Assembly (NCBI GenBank): GCA_963744575.1
Contig: CAVUUF010000011.1
Span: forward strand, 1 to 64,000
Direction of reading: 5' to 3'
Source of the DNA: Palsa-504 sp963744575
Lineage (GTDB): Bacteria > Actinomycetota > Actinomycetes > Streptosporangiales > Streptosporangiaceae
DNA length: 64,000 nt
Numbering within the stretch: position 1 is the first letter of the stretch; each line of letters starts with the position of its first letter. Shown here piece after piece: positions 8,860 through 17,294 of the stretch. The position numbers and the translations under genes were made by a program. The notes below the pieces were generated by a model. It did not search any database and was not told the origin of the DNA. It saw only the letters and a list, made by a program, of their open reading frames with translations.

Positions 8860-9330
8860 CCCCACCCCTGACCCGCAGCCCTGGAGCCGCCGCCAACCGG
8901 CATCCCGGCCCTCCCGCCGGACAACCGACGCCCCGACGCGCCCTCGCCACCACGTCGGCCGAGGTTCGCTGCCGCGCGCCCTACCCGGGACCCGATTTAC
9001 GTGTCAGACTGAGCGGCCGCATCCCCGCAGGCCGGGGACGCCCAATCAATCATCTTGTCGCCGGGGCAGCACCAAAGCCCCGCGGACCTAGGTAAGGCTG
9101 GCTGCTCCTGGCCCTGCCCCCGGCCGCCACGCCCGGTCACCCCGCACAGGAAGGCCATCAGCCTGAACCGCTGAACCGTATCCCGCACCACCACCAGGGC
9201 TCCGTGTTCCCTGCTGCCCGGCATGATCTGCTCCCGGGCGATCGCGTCAACGGAGCCTACGGCCGGCGCTGCGCGGGCAGCCATGCCCCTGATGAGCATC
9301 GGCATCGAGCGCTGACCGGCCGCCCCGGGA
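8860..9330. other. Non-coding stretch after the IS1111-like element
   Basis: A minus-strand frame (8997-9338) is open but resembles no known family and has no good RBS. I see no supportable gene. It probably holds the element's 3' flank. Confidence 0.4.
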
Positions 9331-9434
9331 TTTGACAAGGGAACCCTCGCGAGGACCCCTGATCGGGCTATACGGGCAGGTCACAAGCCTGCCCGATCGG
9401 CCGGAAAGCCTACGGGTCCTCGCCCCTTGTCAAA
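9331..9434. repeat. Nested inverted repeat, MITE-like, 104 bp
   Basis: The outer left arm 9331-9358 (TTTGACAAGGG ... GAGGACCC) matches the reverse complement of the right arm 9414-9434, with a 7-nt insertion in the left arm. Inside lies a second perfect 8-bp dyad, CGGGCAGG (9373-9380) and CCTGCCCG (9388-9395), with a competing pairing of GATCGGGC (9361-9368) with GCCCGATC (9391-9398). No coding frame is contained. This could be a miniature inverted-repeat element, the end of an IS, or a structured RNA. Confidence 0.55.
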
Positions 9435-9526
9435 TTCCTGCACACTCAGCGCTGTCGCCCCCGCATCCGGCTCCCCGCAACTGACATTTCAGCGCTCGCG
9501 AGGAGCATCGCAGAACACGCTTGCGG

Positions 9527-9943
9527 TCACCGGCGGATGCAGGTAAGGCGGACCAGGCGGCGTCCGGCTCGGTCCAGGGCCTGGGGATCGAGGGTTAGCG
9601 CGTGGTCGAGGTCGAGCTGCAGAAACCGGATCAGCCCGGCGCTGCCCTGCGCCTGCGCGACCAGAGAGCTGAACTGCTCGTAGGAGGTGCTCGCCGCGAG
9701 CTTGCTGAACAGCAGCCCGATGTCGGGCTGGCTGATGCCGCCGAAGACACCGTCCAGGACACTGGCGAACGGCCGTTCGCTGTCGAAGACGTGGCGGTGC
9801 ACCAAGAGGAACAGCAAGGTGACCAGCAGGACCAGGACGTATACCGCGAACACGGCGGTCAGCGTGGCCGCTGAGAACCGGAACCGGGACTGTGGAAGCG
9901 AGCACAGTCCCCGATCAAGGAGCCCGCCATGGCCACGATCCAT
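9527..9943 (-). CDS. Single-pass membrane protein, unknown function
   Basis: About 138 aa. One clear transmembrane helix near the N-terminus (TLTAVFAVYVLVLLVTLLFLL) is followed by ~80 mostly helical, cytosolic or external residues (FGGISQPDIGLLFSKLAAS and later LIRFLQLDLDHALTL). The start is uncertain: ATG 9943 overlaps the start of the divergent gene at 9929 by 15 nt, and no RBS is evident for any codon closer to the membrane helix. No family is recognised. Confidence 0.5.
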   Translation of the reverse strand: MDRGHGGLLDRGLCSLPQSRFRFSAATLTAVFAVYVLVLLVTLLFLLVHRHVFDSERPFASVLDGVFGGISQPDIGLLFSKLAASTSYEQFSSLVAQAQGSAGLIRFLQLDLDHALTLDPQALDRAGRRLVRLTCIRR

Positions 9944-10393
9944 CTTCATCAGACGACCACCGCGACGCCCGAGCAGTTCCTGGCCGGGCTCACCGACTTC
10001 GGGTCGGGCCGCTCGAAGATCTTCCCCAACAGCGCTGACGGCTATCTCAAAGTGCACGACCAGGGCCCCAACCAGGCCGACGTCACCGAGGGATCGAACG
10101 GCGTCTGGGAACGCCTGCACTACGACTGGTCCGACCCCCGCCGCATCACGATGACCACCACCGACTCCAACTTGTGGGGACGCCGTTCAGGCCACACCTA
10201 CACCCTCACACCGCGGCCCGACGGGACCACGGACGTGGACGCCGTCGTGGTCCGCCAGGGCAAGAACCTCAAGGGACGGCTGTTCGAGATCCTGCTGGCG
10301 ACCGGCGGCAAGCATGTCCTCGGTAAGGCGCTGGCCACTACCGTCAAGGCCATCGAGGCCCGGAACTACCAGCCGAGGCAGGCCCAGTCATGA
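9929..10393 (+). CDS. SRPBCC-fold (START-like) protein
   Basis: 154-aa predicted polyketide-cyclase/dehydrase-type (SRPBCC) fold, which binds a hydrophobic ligand in a helix-grip pocket. The pattern fits: an N-terminal strand (TIHLHQTTTATPEQFLAGL), central strands with WERLHYDWSDPRRITMTTTD, and the long C-terminal helix KALATTVKAIEARNY. ATG 9929 follows AAGGAG. The stop overlaps the next gene's start by 4 nt (ATGA), so it forms an operon with the metallo-hydrolase. The ligand is unknown. Confidence 0.75.
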   Translation: MATIHLHQTTTATPEQFLAGLTDFGSGRSKIFPNSADGYLKVHDQGPNQADVTEGSNGVWERLHYDWSDPRRITMTTTDSNLWGRRSGHTYTLTPRPDGTTDVDAVVVRQGKNLKGRLFEILLATGGKHVLGKALATTVKAIEARNYQPRQAQS

Positions 10394-11205
10394 ACCAGGC
10401 CGGGAGCCTCAGCTACGACGTGTTCGTCAACGACCCGCCGCCTCCGGACGGTTTTCTTCCGAATGGAGAGCCGAAGCGGTTCTCACCCACGGCCAGCACG
10501 TTGATCTACGGCAGCGAAGACGCGGTACTCACCGACCCTGGGCTGACAGAAGATCAGGCGCGCGTGTTTGGTGACTGGGTCGCCGGGAAGGGCCGGAAAC
10601 TGACCGACATCTTCATCACCCACGGCCACGGCGATCACTGGTTCGCCGCCGGGTTGCTGGCTGAACGGTTCGGCGCGCGGGTCGTCGCGTCCGCGGGCAC
10701 GATCGCGCAGGTGCACGTTGGCGTGGCCACCCGGCCGATGCTCTGGGACAAGCTATACGCGGGGCTGATCCCACCGTCGCCGGTCACGGCGGTGACGGTC
10801 CCCAATAGCCGCTTCACGCTCGAGGGACACGATCTGGTCATCGTCGAGGTCGGCCACACCGACAGCGACGGCACCAGCGTCCTGCACGTCCCGGACCTCA
10901 GGCTGGTCGTCGCAGGCGACGCCATCTACAACGGGGTCCACATGTACCTCGCCCAGAGCGCGGTCGGCGGCTTCGGGCCCTGGCGGGACGCGATCGGCAA
11001 GGTCGAGGCACTCGACCCCCGGCACATCGTGACCGGTCACCAGAACAGGCAGCTCGACGACGACGCCACGCGGACAATCGACCAGACCCGGCAGTACCTG
11101 GACGACGCCGAGGAGCTGCTGCAGACCGAGAACACCGCGGTCGGCTTCTTCGGGATGTCCTCATCGCTCCAGCGCCGGCCCGCTTCCATCACGCCGACCC
11201 GGTAG
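10390..11205 (+). CDS. MBL-fold metallo-hydrolase with foreign C-terminus
   Basis: 271 aa. Metallo-beta-lactamase fold hydrolase: the zinc motif HGHGDHWFAA is near residues 78-87, a third-ligand region VGHTDSDGTS near 155, VVAGDAIYNGV (Asp ligand) near 175, and a final HIVTGHQNR (His ligand) near 215. All metal ligands are present, so the core is complete. After ~residue 250 (LLQTENTA) the family's normal end is replaced by ~20 residues that are antisense to the start of a GMC oxidoreductase gene, so a rearrangement joined the two genes tail-to-tail near 11148. Activity may survive. Coupled to the SRPBCC gene. Confidence 0.75.
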   Translation: MNQAGSLSYDVFVNDPPPPDGFLPNGEPKRFSPTASTLIYGSEDAVLTDPGLTEDQARVFGDWVAGKGRKLTDIFITHGHGDHWFAAGLLAERFGARVVASAGTIAQVHVGVATRPMLWDKLYAGLIPPSPVTAVTVPNSRFTLEGHDLVIVEVGHTDSDGTSVLHVPDLRLVVAGDAIYNGVHMYLAQSAVGGFGPWRDAIGKVEALDPRHIVTGHQNRQLDDDATRTIDQTRQYLDDAEELLQTENTAVGFFGMSSSLQRRPASITPTR

Positions 11206-11287
11206 CCCTTTTCCGCGGCCCGCAGCGCGGCGACGTTCCCGCCGAACCCCGAGCCGATGATCAGCACGTCATAATCGAAGCCCGTCA
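11148..11287 (-). pseudogene. N-terminal stub of a GMC-family oxidoreductase
   Basis: The minus strand starts at ATG 11287, overlapping the DyP stop by 4 nt, with DYDVLIIGSGFGGNVAALRA (Rossmann GxGxxG for FAD) and EAGRRWSDEDIPK, the hallmark of cholesterol-oxidase-like GMC enzymes (normally ~500-570 aa). After ~47 codons the sequence becomes the antisense of the metallo-hydrolase tail. The remaining ~90% of the gene is missing. It was the last gene of the DyP operon. Confidence 0.7.
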
Positions 11288-11583
11288 TGAGCCCTGTCCT
11301 TCCTGATCGTCCGCGAGCCAGCGCAGCGCGGACAGCGACGGCACGAAGAAGTACTCGCCGCCGCGCAGCACGTTGAAGGTCTCGATGCCGTGGATGCGCC
11401 GCCGCACGGGCTCTTGCGGGATGGTGAATACCGCGCCGTCCTGTTGCAGGCCGACGTTGGGATCGCGTTCGGCGCCCAGGCTCATGAAGTTGCCGTTGTT
11501 GATCCACTCTTGCTGGAGGAATTCCAGGGTGGCCATGGCCTTGGCGCTGATGAAGATGAAGTACAGCCCGCGGGGCACTGCCC

Positions 11584-13130
11584 TTAACTTCCGAGAGATT
11601 TGTCCCATTGCGGGAGATTTGACGGCGTGATTGTGATGGTGTAATTGGCGTCCTCGGTGTGCCTGGTGCGCCGCTCGGCCGGGGTGCGGCCGGAGGTCCG
11701 CTTCCGGCCGGCGCGGTTCCTGGGGCAGGCGATGACGTCGGCGAGCAGGCGGGCGCGGGGGTCGCCGGCGCGCTGGCCGCAGTGCGGGCAGCAGGTGTCG
11801 GCCTGCAGGTGAGCGCGGACCAGCCCCAGCACGGCGGTGAAGCTGATCGCGTCGGGGTCGATGCCGGCCAGCGCGGCGGCCCGGGCGGCCAGCGTCGCGA
11901 TCATGTTGTGGACCAGCAGGAACGCCCACACCTCCTGGCGGGCCAGGGTCACCGACTGGCCGCGCAGGACACGCCTGGCTCCGCGCAGCGTCTTCTTCAG
12001 ATGAAGGTAGGCGGTTTCCACCTGCCAGCGCTCGGCATACAGCGCGGCGATCTCGGCGGCGGGGAAGGCGGCGTGGTCCAGCAGGGTGGTCAGCACCCGG
12101 ATGACGGAGGTCTTGACGCGGCCGCTGGCGGTGCGGGTCACGATGGTGAACTGGACCAGCCGGGCGATCGTGTCGGGCAGGCGGGGCGCGGCCGGGTCGG
12201 CGATGTCGCGGCGGCGCCCGGCGAGCATCCCGTTCGACTCATGAAGAAGCACCAGCTCAGAGCCGTCGGGCAGGGTCTTCAGCGTCCTGAACGGCACGGA
12301 CTTGGCGCCGTTTTTGACCCGCTAGCACAGGCGGGCGCCGGTGGCGGACAACCGGATCCACCGGTCCATGGAGAAGAACCCGCGGTCGGCGAGGTTGAGC
12401 ATGCCCGGCCGCAGCGTACCGGCCAGGTCGTCGACCAGGGTGTTCTCCCCGTCGTGGTAGCCGCCCACGGCCGCCCCGATCCACCGCCTGGACCCGGTGC
12501 GGACGTGGGCGACGATGCGGAGCTTGGGCTTGGTGCCGCCCGCGGGCACGCCGAACGCCTCGGCGAGCTCGTCGTTATTGAACAGCTCCGCCGTGGTGCC
12601 GTCGAAGGCGGTGGTCTCCATCCCGTGCCAGGTCGCCCCGAGGCCCAGCCCCACGTCGGCGCGGGCCGCGTCCAGCTCGAACGCGCGCCGCGCCACCTGC
12701 TCGCCCAGCAGGACCCGGGCCTTTGACAGCGCCGGGCCGGTCGGCACCGTCGTGCCCGGCTTGACGCCGAGCCGGGCAGGCCGAAGGTGATGTGCAGGGT
12801 CGTGTCGTAGCCCTCACCGGGAAACAGGCACCCGGCCAGCACGCACAGCAAGGTCGTCTTCGCGTTCAGCGCCCGGTCCAGCTGATGGCCATGCGGCGCG
12901 GTGGCCACCGCCTCCTCAATCACCCCCTCAGCCAGGAGGTCCTCGATCACGCCGCGGCGGTCCAGGTCCCCCAGCCAGTCCAGCCACAGGCCGGGACCGG
13001 ACAGGACCCGGCTGGCCAAGCCCACACGCAGACTGGACTCCTCCTCCTCCTCCTCCTCCTCCTCCTCCTCGGCACGGACAGCGGGCCTGGCCTGCGGGGA
13101 CGACACGAGCATGGCAAAATGGCGGGACAA
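11584..13130 (-). pseudogene. IS4-type transposase with one frameshift and one amber codon
   Basis: TTG 13130 follows GGAG. The N-terminal part contains an 11-Glu run (residues ~21-31), then DLLAEGVIEEAVATAPHGHQ and LLCVLAGCLFPGEGYDTTLH. Near 12780 one C is missing, and the frame continues as MPTGPALSKARVLLGEQVAR ... TAFDGTTAELFNND (first catalytic Asp) and NLADRGFFSMD (second Asp). A TAG at 12322-12324 replaces what should be Trp before RVKNGAKSV. The same frame continues with ALYAERWQVETAYLHLKKTL (the Y-(2)-R-(3)-E signature) to a stop at 11584 within the terminal repeat. Two lesions make it inactive. Confidence 0.85.
13038..13070. repeat. (CTC)11 trinucleotide tract
   Basis: Eleven perfect CTC repeats, read as eleven GAG (Glu) codons in the transposase. 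A trinucleotide tract in a coding frame can change length without a frameshift; such tracts are rare in bacterial transposases. Confidence 0.95.
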
Positions 13131-14443
13131 CGAAGCTCCTGCTGCTGGACGCCTGGTTTGAACACCTCACGTCCTACCAGGGGCTTCGTTGCTTTCCCGG
13201 CACTGCTGCACCCGCATGCCGCACGGTGATAAACCTGTGGCCAATTCGTCATCAGGTACCAGAGAACAGGACATCAGTAGACATAAGTCCCGGAAGTTAA
13301 GGGCAGTGGCCCGCGGGGGGTCTCGTCGTCCTGTGGCGAGATCGCATCTGGGTCATACGGCGCCCCGTAGGTGGTGCTGCGCCGGATGATGCGGTGGATG
13401 TTGACGTCGGTGAGGATCGCCAGCTTGGTGTCGCGCGGGTTCATCCGCCGCATATGCGAGCCCAGCGGCACCTGCCGGCCGTCCGGGTCGGCGGTATAGG
13501 TGAACTCGTTGTTCCGCCGGGGGTCCGCGCCGAGCCCGGGGTCGTCGTGCGCCGGCGCGAGCGTCAGCGGCGCGCCGGAGCGCCAGCGGCCCACCAGCTT
13601 GGCCGCGAGCAGCTCCCGGTCCTGCTGCGTCCCGGCGTGCTCGCGCAGGAAGCGGTGAACGTCCCGACCCGCGACTGGTACTTTCGCAGCCCGGCGAACG
13701 TGCCGTTGCGTCCCAGCACGTCCGGCTGCGGCATCGGCAGCGGCACGCCGGCCTCGCCGGGATAACCCAGGATGAACTCCCCGGCCTTGACCGCCGGGCC
13801 CTGGCCCGGCAGCGGATCCACGCCACAGCCCTCAATAGCGGGCTGGCTGATCGAATCCTTGTAGCCCAGCGGGTCGAGGTCACCCGGCTGGGCGCCGAAG
13901 TCCTGCGCCACCAGCACGGACAGGCCGGGGAATCCCTCGTACTGGCGCCGCGCCAGCTCCATGGTCTCGCGCCATGCCGGTTCGGAGTCGCTGAACACGC
14001 TGACCCCGATATGGATCAGCCCGGTCCCGAACGGCGCATCCCAGCGCCACGGAGCGTTGTCCCCGTCGTCCAGAAGCTGCCCGGCCCGCGCGGCCATCCC
14101 CACCCGGAACGCCTCCGGGAAACTCGCCAGCGAGTCCTGCGGTACGCCCAGCGCCACCAGCCCGGCGTAGCTGGTCGCGACCGAGATCCAGGACTGGTCG
14201 GCCTGCCACCAATCGGCGGCCGAATCGACATGGGGAGCCAACCGCCGCAGGAACGCGCGCCCGGCCTGCGCATCCGCGACGTGGAGCATGACGTGCGTGC
14301 CGTAATACGGTTCCGGCCGGTACCGCAGCACCGTCGCCTGGATGTCGTCTAGGTCGACGGTGACGGGGCGCGCGGAAGGGCAGCGCCGAGCCGATCGATG
14401 AGTGTCATGACGTCCTTCTCCCGGAATGAAAGGCCGGCTCATC

Positions 14444-14479
14444 GGGGCCGCCTGCGGAACTGCCGCCGCAGGCGGCCCC
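14444..14479. terminator. Strong 14-bp hairpin between two genes of the DyP operon
   Basis: GGGGCCGCCTGCGG (14444-14457) and its perfect complement (14466-14479) enclose an 8-nt loop. It lies 10 nt after the stop (14490) of the upstream minus-strand gene and about 35 nt before the DyP start (14408). No U-tract follows on the minus strand. It may partly end transcription between the genes or stabilise the 3' end of the first. Confidence 0.6.
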
Positions 14480-14489
14480 GGTGACCGGA

Positions 14490-14863
14490 CTAGTCGCCGA
14501 TCGTGTCCAGGCACTGGTCCACCGCCTGGCCGATGCGCGCGAGCCGCCGGGTCTCGGCCACCGTCAGATCGTTGGCGACGTACCGGCCCTCCGCCGTGAC
14601 CTGGTATTTGGCGAGGTAGTCCTTGGCCTGCGGGCTGCGGATCCCGGCCAGCCCTCCCAGGCGGAGTCGATGATGTCCAGGAAGTCGGGGATCTTCGTCG
14701 CGAAGTCATCGATGTAGGCGTCCCAGTCGCCGTCGTAGGCGGTGGCGAAGAGCATCCTGGTGTCGTTGTCCAGGAACACAAAGCGCATGTCGTGGACGGT
14801 GCCGACGTCGTCCGCGCCGGCGAGGTTCACCGCCAGCGACCTGCACGGCCTCATGGACCGCAT
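14490..14863 (-). pseudogene. Small DyP-associated protein, frameshifted
   Basis: Frame 1 reads MRFVFLDNDTRMLFATAYDG and DDFATKIPDFLDIIDSAWEG; one base is missing at about 14652, and the rest (GIRSPQAKDYLAKYQVTAEG ... RIGQAVDQCLDTIGD) continues in the next frame to TAG at 14490. I recall proteins of this pattern encoded beside DyP peroxidases in actinobacteria; their role is unknown. The N-terminal ~30 codons before VHDMRFVF also look disturbed. With DyP and the GMC stub it formed a minus-strand operon. Confidence 0.55.
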
Positions 14864-15199
14864 CAGCCGCCATGAGCAGCAAGACGACCCTCAGGACGAA
14901 CCGCTACGGGAGGCCGCATGACAACCCCCGACGAGCTTCCGGAGCCACCCACTTAGGGCACGAGCGTTCCTTCAGCTAGAGGAATTGATCCGTCCGGGTT
15001 CGCCAAGATCCTCACCGGCCGCCGCGGCGGGCAGCTGGATGCGTGGATCGCGGCCGTCGACGCCAGCGACCAGCCTCACCTGCGCTCCTTCACCACCGGG
15101 CTCAAACCGCCCTCACCCATAGCCCAGAAAATCTGCGGCGCCGGCTGTCCCCGATCCGGACCCTCGCTCGTCTGCAACGCAAGACCTAGCGAAAGGACA
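14864..15199. other. Intergenic, no gene recognised
   Basis: A 12-codon frame at about 14920 has a good SD (GGGAGG) but is too short to be meaningful. Nothing else supportable is seen before the DHFR-like gene. Confidence 0.4.
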
Positions 15200-15787
15200 A
15201 TGATGAGCCGCCTCATCGTCATCGAGTTCGTGTCCCTGGACGGAGTCATGCAGGATCCGGACGGGAAAGAGGGATCCAGGCAAGGAGGATGGGTGTTCCG
15301 GTACGGCCCTGAGGCGGTCACCGACGACCCGTTCGCTCTCAGCGAGGTGCTCGACACCGGCGCCCTGCTGCTCGGCCGTCGCACCTGGCAGCTGTTCGCC
15401 GGCATCTGGCCGGGCCGCGACGATCCGTTCTCGGCCAAGGTGAACGCCATGCCCAAGCTCGTGATATCACGCTCGCTCGAGCGCGCCGACGGCTGGCAGA
15501 ACTCCACCGTGCTGCGGGGCGACCTGGTAACGGAGGCGGGAAAGCGCAAGCAAGAGCAGGACATCGTGGTCATGGGCAGCGCCAGCGTCGTCCGCACGCT
15601 GACGGCTCACGACCTCGTCGATGAGTACCGGCTCCTGGTGTTCCCGCTGATCCTCGGCGCGGGCACCCGCCTGTTCCCCGACGGCAACGCGCCCGCGGAC
15701 CTGGCTCTGGTATCGGCCGGGACCAGGGGCGCTGCTGCCCGCCTCATCTACACCCGGTCGGGTAACTCCCGACGCGGCGCAAGTTGA
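15200..15787 (+). CDS. Dihydrofolate-reductase-like (RibD C-terminal) family protein
   Basis: 195 aa. The start MSRLIVIEFVSLDGVMQDP is diagnostic for the RibD_C/DHFR-like reductases, which use NAD(P)H on an unknown small substrate. Further motifs: ALLLGRRTWQLFAGIWPG, NAMPKLVISRSL (the NADPH-binding K-V-S), DIVVMGSASVVRTL and FPLILGAGTRLFP. Start ATG follows AAAGGA by 5 nt. The last ~15 residues after GTRGAAARLIYTRSG differ from the usual end (a tyrosine-containing strand), which may be a late frameshift. Monocistronic and convergent with the GH57 gene. Confidence 0.85.
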   Translation: MMSRLIVIEFVSLDGVMQDPDGKEGSRQGGWVFRYGPEAVTDDPFALSEVLDTGALLLGRRTWQLFAGIWPGRDDPFSAKVNAMPKLVISRSLERADGWQNSTVLRGDLVTEAGKRKQEQDIVVMGSASVVRTLTAHDLVDEYRLLVFPLILGAGTRLFPDGNAPADLALVSAGTRGAAARLIYTRSGNSRRGAS

Positions 15788-15830
15788 GGACTTGGGCAAA
15801 GGCCACGTCAGCCATCGGGGCTCCCTGCCG

Positions 15831-17294
15831 TTACAGGTCGTAAGTCACGATGTCGATGGTGCGCCGGGCCAGCTCGGCGCCGTAGTCGGCCCAGGTGCCC
15901 CCGGCGCCCCAGTAACGGTAGTCGCTGGCCTCGGCGGTGAGCAGGTGGAACAGGGCGTTGCGGTAGCGGGGATCGCCGGTGCGGACGCCTTTGGCCAGCA
16001 CCCGTTCGTGGAATAGCGAGCTGGCCAGCTCCATCGGGGCGAGCACCCGTTCGTAGCCGCGGACCCAGGAGATGTTGCTGGTCCAGCTGCCGCCTTCCAT
16101 GCTGAAGCGGCCGTCCTCGCCGTGCAGCTGGTTGATGACATCGGCTAGCCGGTCCGGCCCGTCGCCGGGGTCCATCCGGCCCCAGATCCTGGCCTGGAAC
16201 ACGGGCTGGATCACGGGCAGGTCGCCGGGTCCGACGCCGGCCGAGCGAAGTCGTTGAAGGTATTCGGTGACGTTCATGGCCGGGGCGGTGGAACCAGAGC
16301 TCTCCCGGGTCACGTCGAAATACCTGGGCGGGAACTCGTTCATCATCACCCCGCCGTTTTCCCCGTCGGCGATCTGGGTCACCAGCGGCGGCACGCGGCT
16401 GCCGCCCAGGTCCTGGCGAGAAAGGCCCTTGGCCTCGTAGTACGGCTGCATCTGGCCGACCAGTTTGGTATCGCTGCCACGGGTCTTGACCACCGCGGTG
16501 ATGCTGGCGACTTCGCCCGTGGAGCTGGCGCAGGCCAGGCGGTGCGGCAGGTGCGGCCGCTGGATCCCGCTCCCGTCGGGGTGCTCGACCGTGTGTTCCT
16601 GGACCAGGACCCACTGGTAGCCGCAGTCGGTCAGCGTCTTGACGAACTCATATGCGACGTCGGGCTGGTTGGGCAGGGCCATCTCCGCGGGGGAGAAGCC
16701 GCGGACCCGGCTGAGGGCGTCCAGGCCGAACAGGGCGGCGAAATGGTGCTGCCAGGCCCGCACGTGCAGCCGGTAGTCCTGGACCGGGGTGGAGGGCGCC
16801 ACGGCATGCCCCCACGGGCACCCCAGCCACTCCACCGCCTGGCGGTTGCGCGCGTCGGTGGCGAGGCCGGCCAGGGCATCGAGCATGTCACGGGCGCCCA
16901 TCTGGCGCAGGCCGTGCAGCAGCGTGCCCGAGTAGTCGAGCATGACCCGCGGCGCGTACCCCTCCTCGAGCAGCTGGGGGACGAATTCGCCGATCCGCTT
17001 GTAGCACCAAGCGAACACCGGGGCGTTGTGGTTGTCGCCGATGCCGGGGTTGTCCACCATCCACTTCAGGTTGCTGATGATCGGCGCCGTCCGCAGCTCG
17101 GGCCCACCCGCCGGAACGAGCGGCTGGTGCATGTGCAAGGCGATGGCGAAGGCACCGTTCACGTCGTCGAACCCGGTGGCCCCTGGCGGCAGGAAGACCG
17201 GATCGGTGCCCGTGGCCCGGATCGCCTCCTCGATGCGCTGCTCCGATCCGCAGATGTTGGGCAGGCCGTCAATGTACTCGGGAAGATCGCCCAT
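15831..17294 (-). CDS. Glycoside hydrolase family 57-like protein
   Basis: 487 aa. The HMHQPLVPAG motif near residues 53-62 is the N-terminal HxHQP signature of GH57 (amylopullulanase / glucanotransferase / branching-type enzymes acting on alpha-glucans). Further GH57-like segments are MLDYSGTLLHGL, MALPNQPDVAYEFVK and YQWVLVQEHTVEH. It is cytosolic (no signal peptide). The ATG shares its A with the stop of the upstream dehydrogenase (TAATG), so it is translationally coupled to it. The true substrate cannot be inferred; the operon suggests linkage to polyol/sugar breakdown. Confidence 0.8.
   Translation of the reverse strand: MGDLPEYIDGLPNICGSEQRIEEAIRATGTDPVFLPPGATGFDDVNGAFAIALHMHQPLVPAGGPELRTAPIISNLKWMVDNPGIGDNHNAPVFAWCYKRIGEFVPQLLEEGYAPRVMLDYSGTLLHGLRQMGARDMLDALAGLATDARNRQAVEWLGCPWGHAVAPSTPVQDYRLHVRAWQHHFAALFGLDALSRVRGFSPAEMALPNQPDVAYEFVKTLTDCGYQWVLVQEHTVEHPDGSGIQRPHLPHRLACASSTGEVASITAVVKTRGSDTKLVGQMQPYYEAKGLSRQDLGGSRVPPLVTQIADGENGGVMMNEFPPRYFDVTRESSGSTAPAMNVTEYLQRLRSAGVGPGDLPVIQPVFQARIWGRMDPGDGPDRLADVINQLHGEDGRFSMEGGSWTSNISWVRGYERVLAPMELASSLFHERVLAKGVRTGDPRYRNALFHLLTAEASDYRYWGAGGTWADYGAELARRTIDIVTYDL

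Larger units (their letters stand above)
11576..13308 (-). mobile_element. IS4-family insertion sequence, 1733 bp, with IRs and TSD
   Basis: The ends are perfect 18-bp inverted repeats: CACTGCCCTTAACTTCCG at 11576-11593 and its reverse complement at 13291-13308. Both sides carry a 10-bp direct repeat GCCCGCGGGG (11566-11575 and 13309-13318), the target duplication expected for IS4-type elements. It encodes one DDE transposase on the minus strand, now defective. Target gene is the DyP peroxidase. Confidence 0.9.
11285..14408 (-). pseudogene. DyP-type peroxidase, disrupted by IS4-type insertion and frameshifts
   Basis: Heme peroxidase of the dye-decolourising group. The start ATG 14408 follows GAAGGAC. 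The frame shifts by one base near 14375, continues as VDLDDIQATVLRYRPEPYYG ... FGAQPGDLDPLGYKDSISQP (the conserved substrate/heme region before GxxDG-like motif), shifts again near 13660, continues to NPRDTKLAILTDVNIHRIIR (with conserved H and R), and is then interrupted at codon DETPRG by the element at 11576-13308. The C-terminal piece (RGLYFIFISAKAMATLEFLQ ... FVPSLSALRWL) resumes at 11565. Removing the element plus one copy of the target duplication rejoins the frame exactly (ETPRG-LYFIF). So three lesions; originally ~440 aa. Confidence 0.85.

Noticed and set aside
9489..9905. Second minus-strand frame over the membrane protein
   Set aside because: Out of frame with the hydrophobic helix and Pro/Arg-rich.
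13038..13070. CTC repeats as CRISPR or regulatory array
   Set aside because: Simple trinucleotide tract within a coding frame, no spacers. No CRISPR-like repeat-spacer pattern was seen anywhere in the window.
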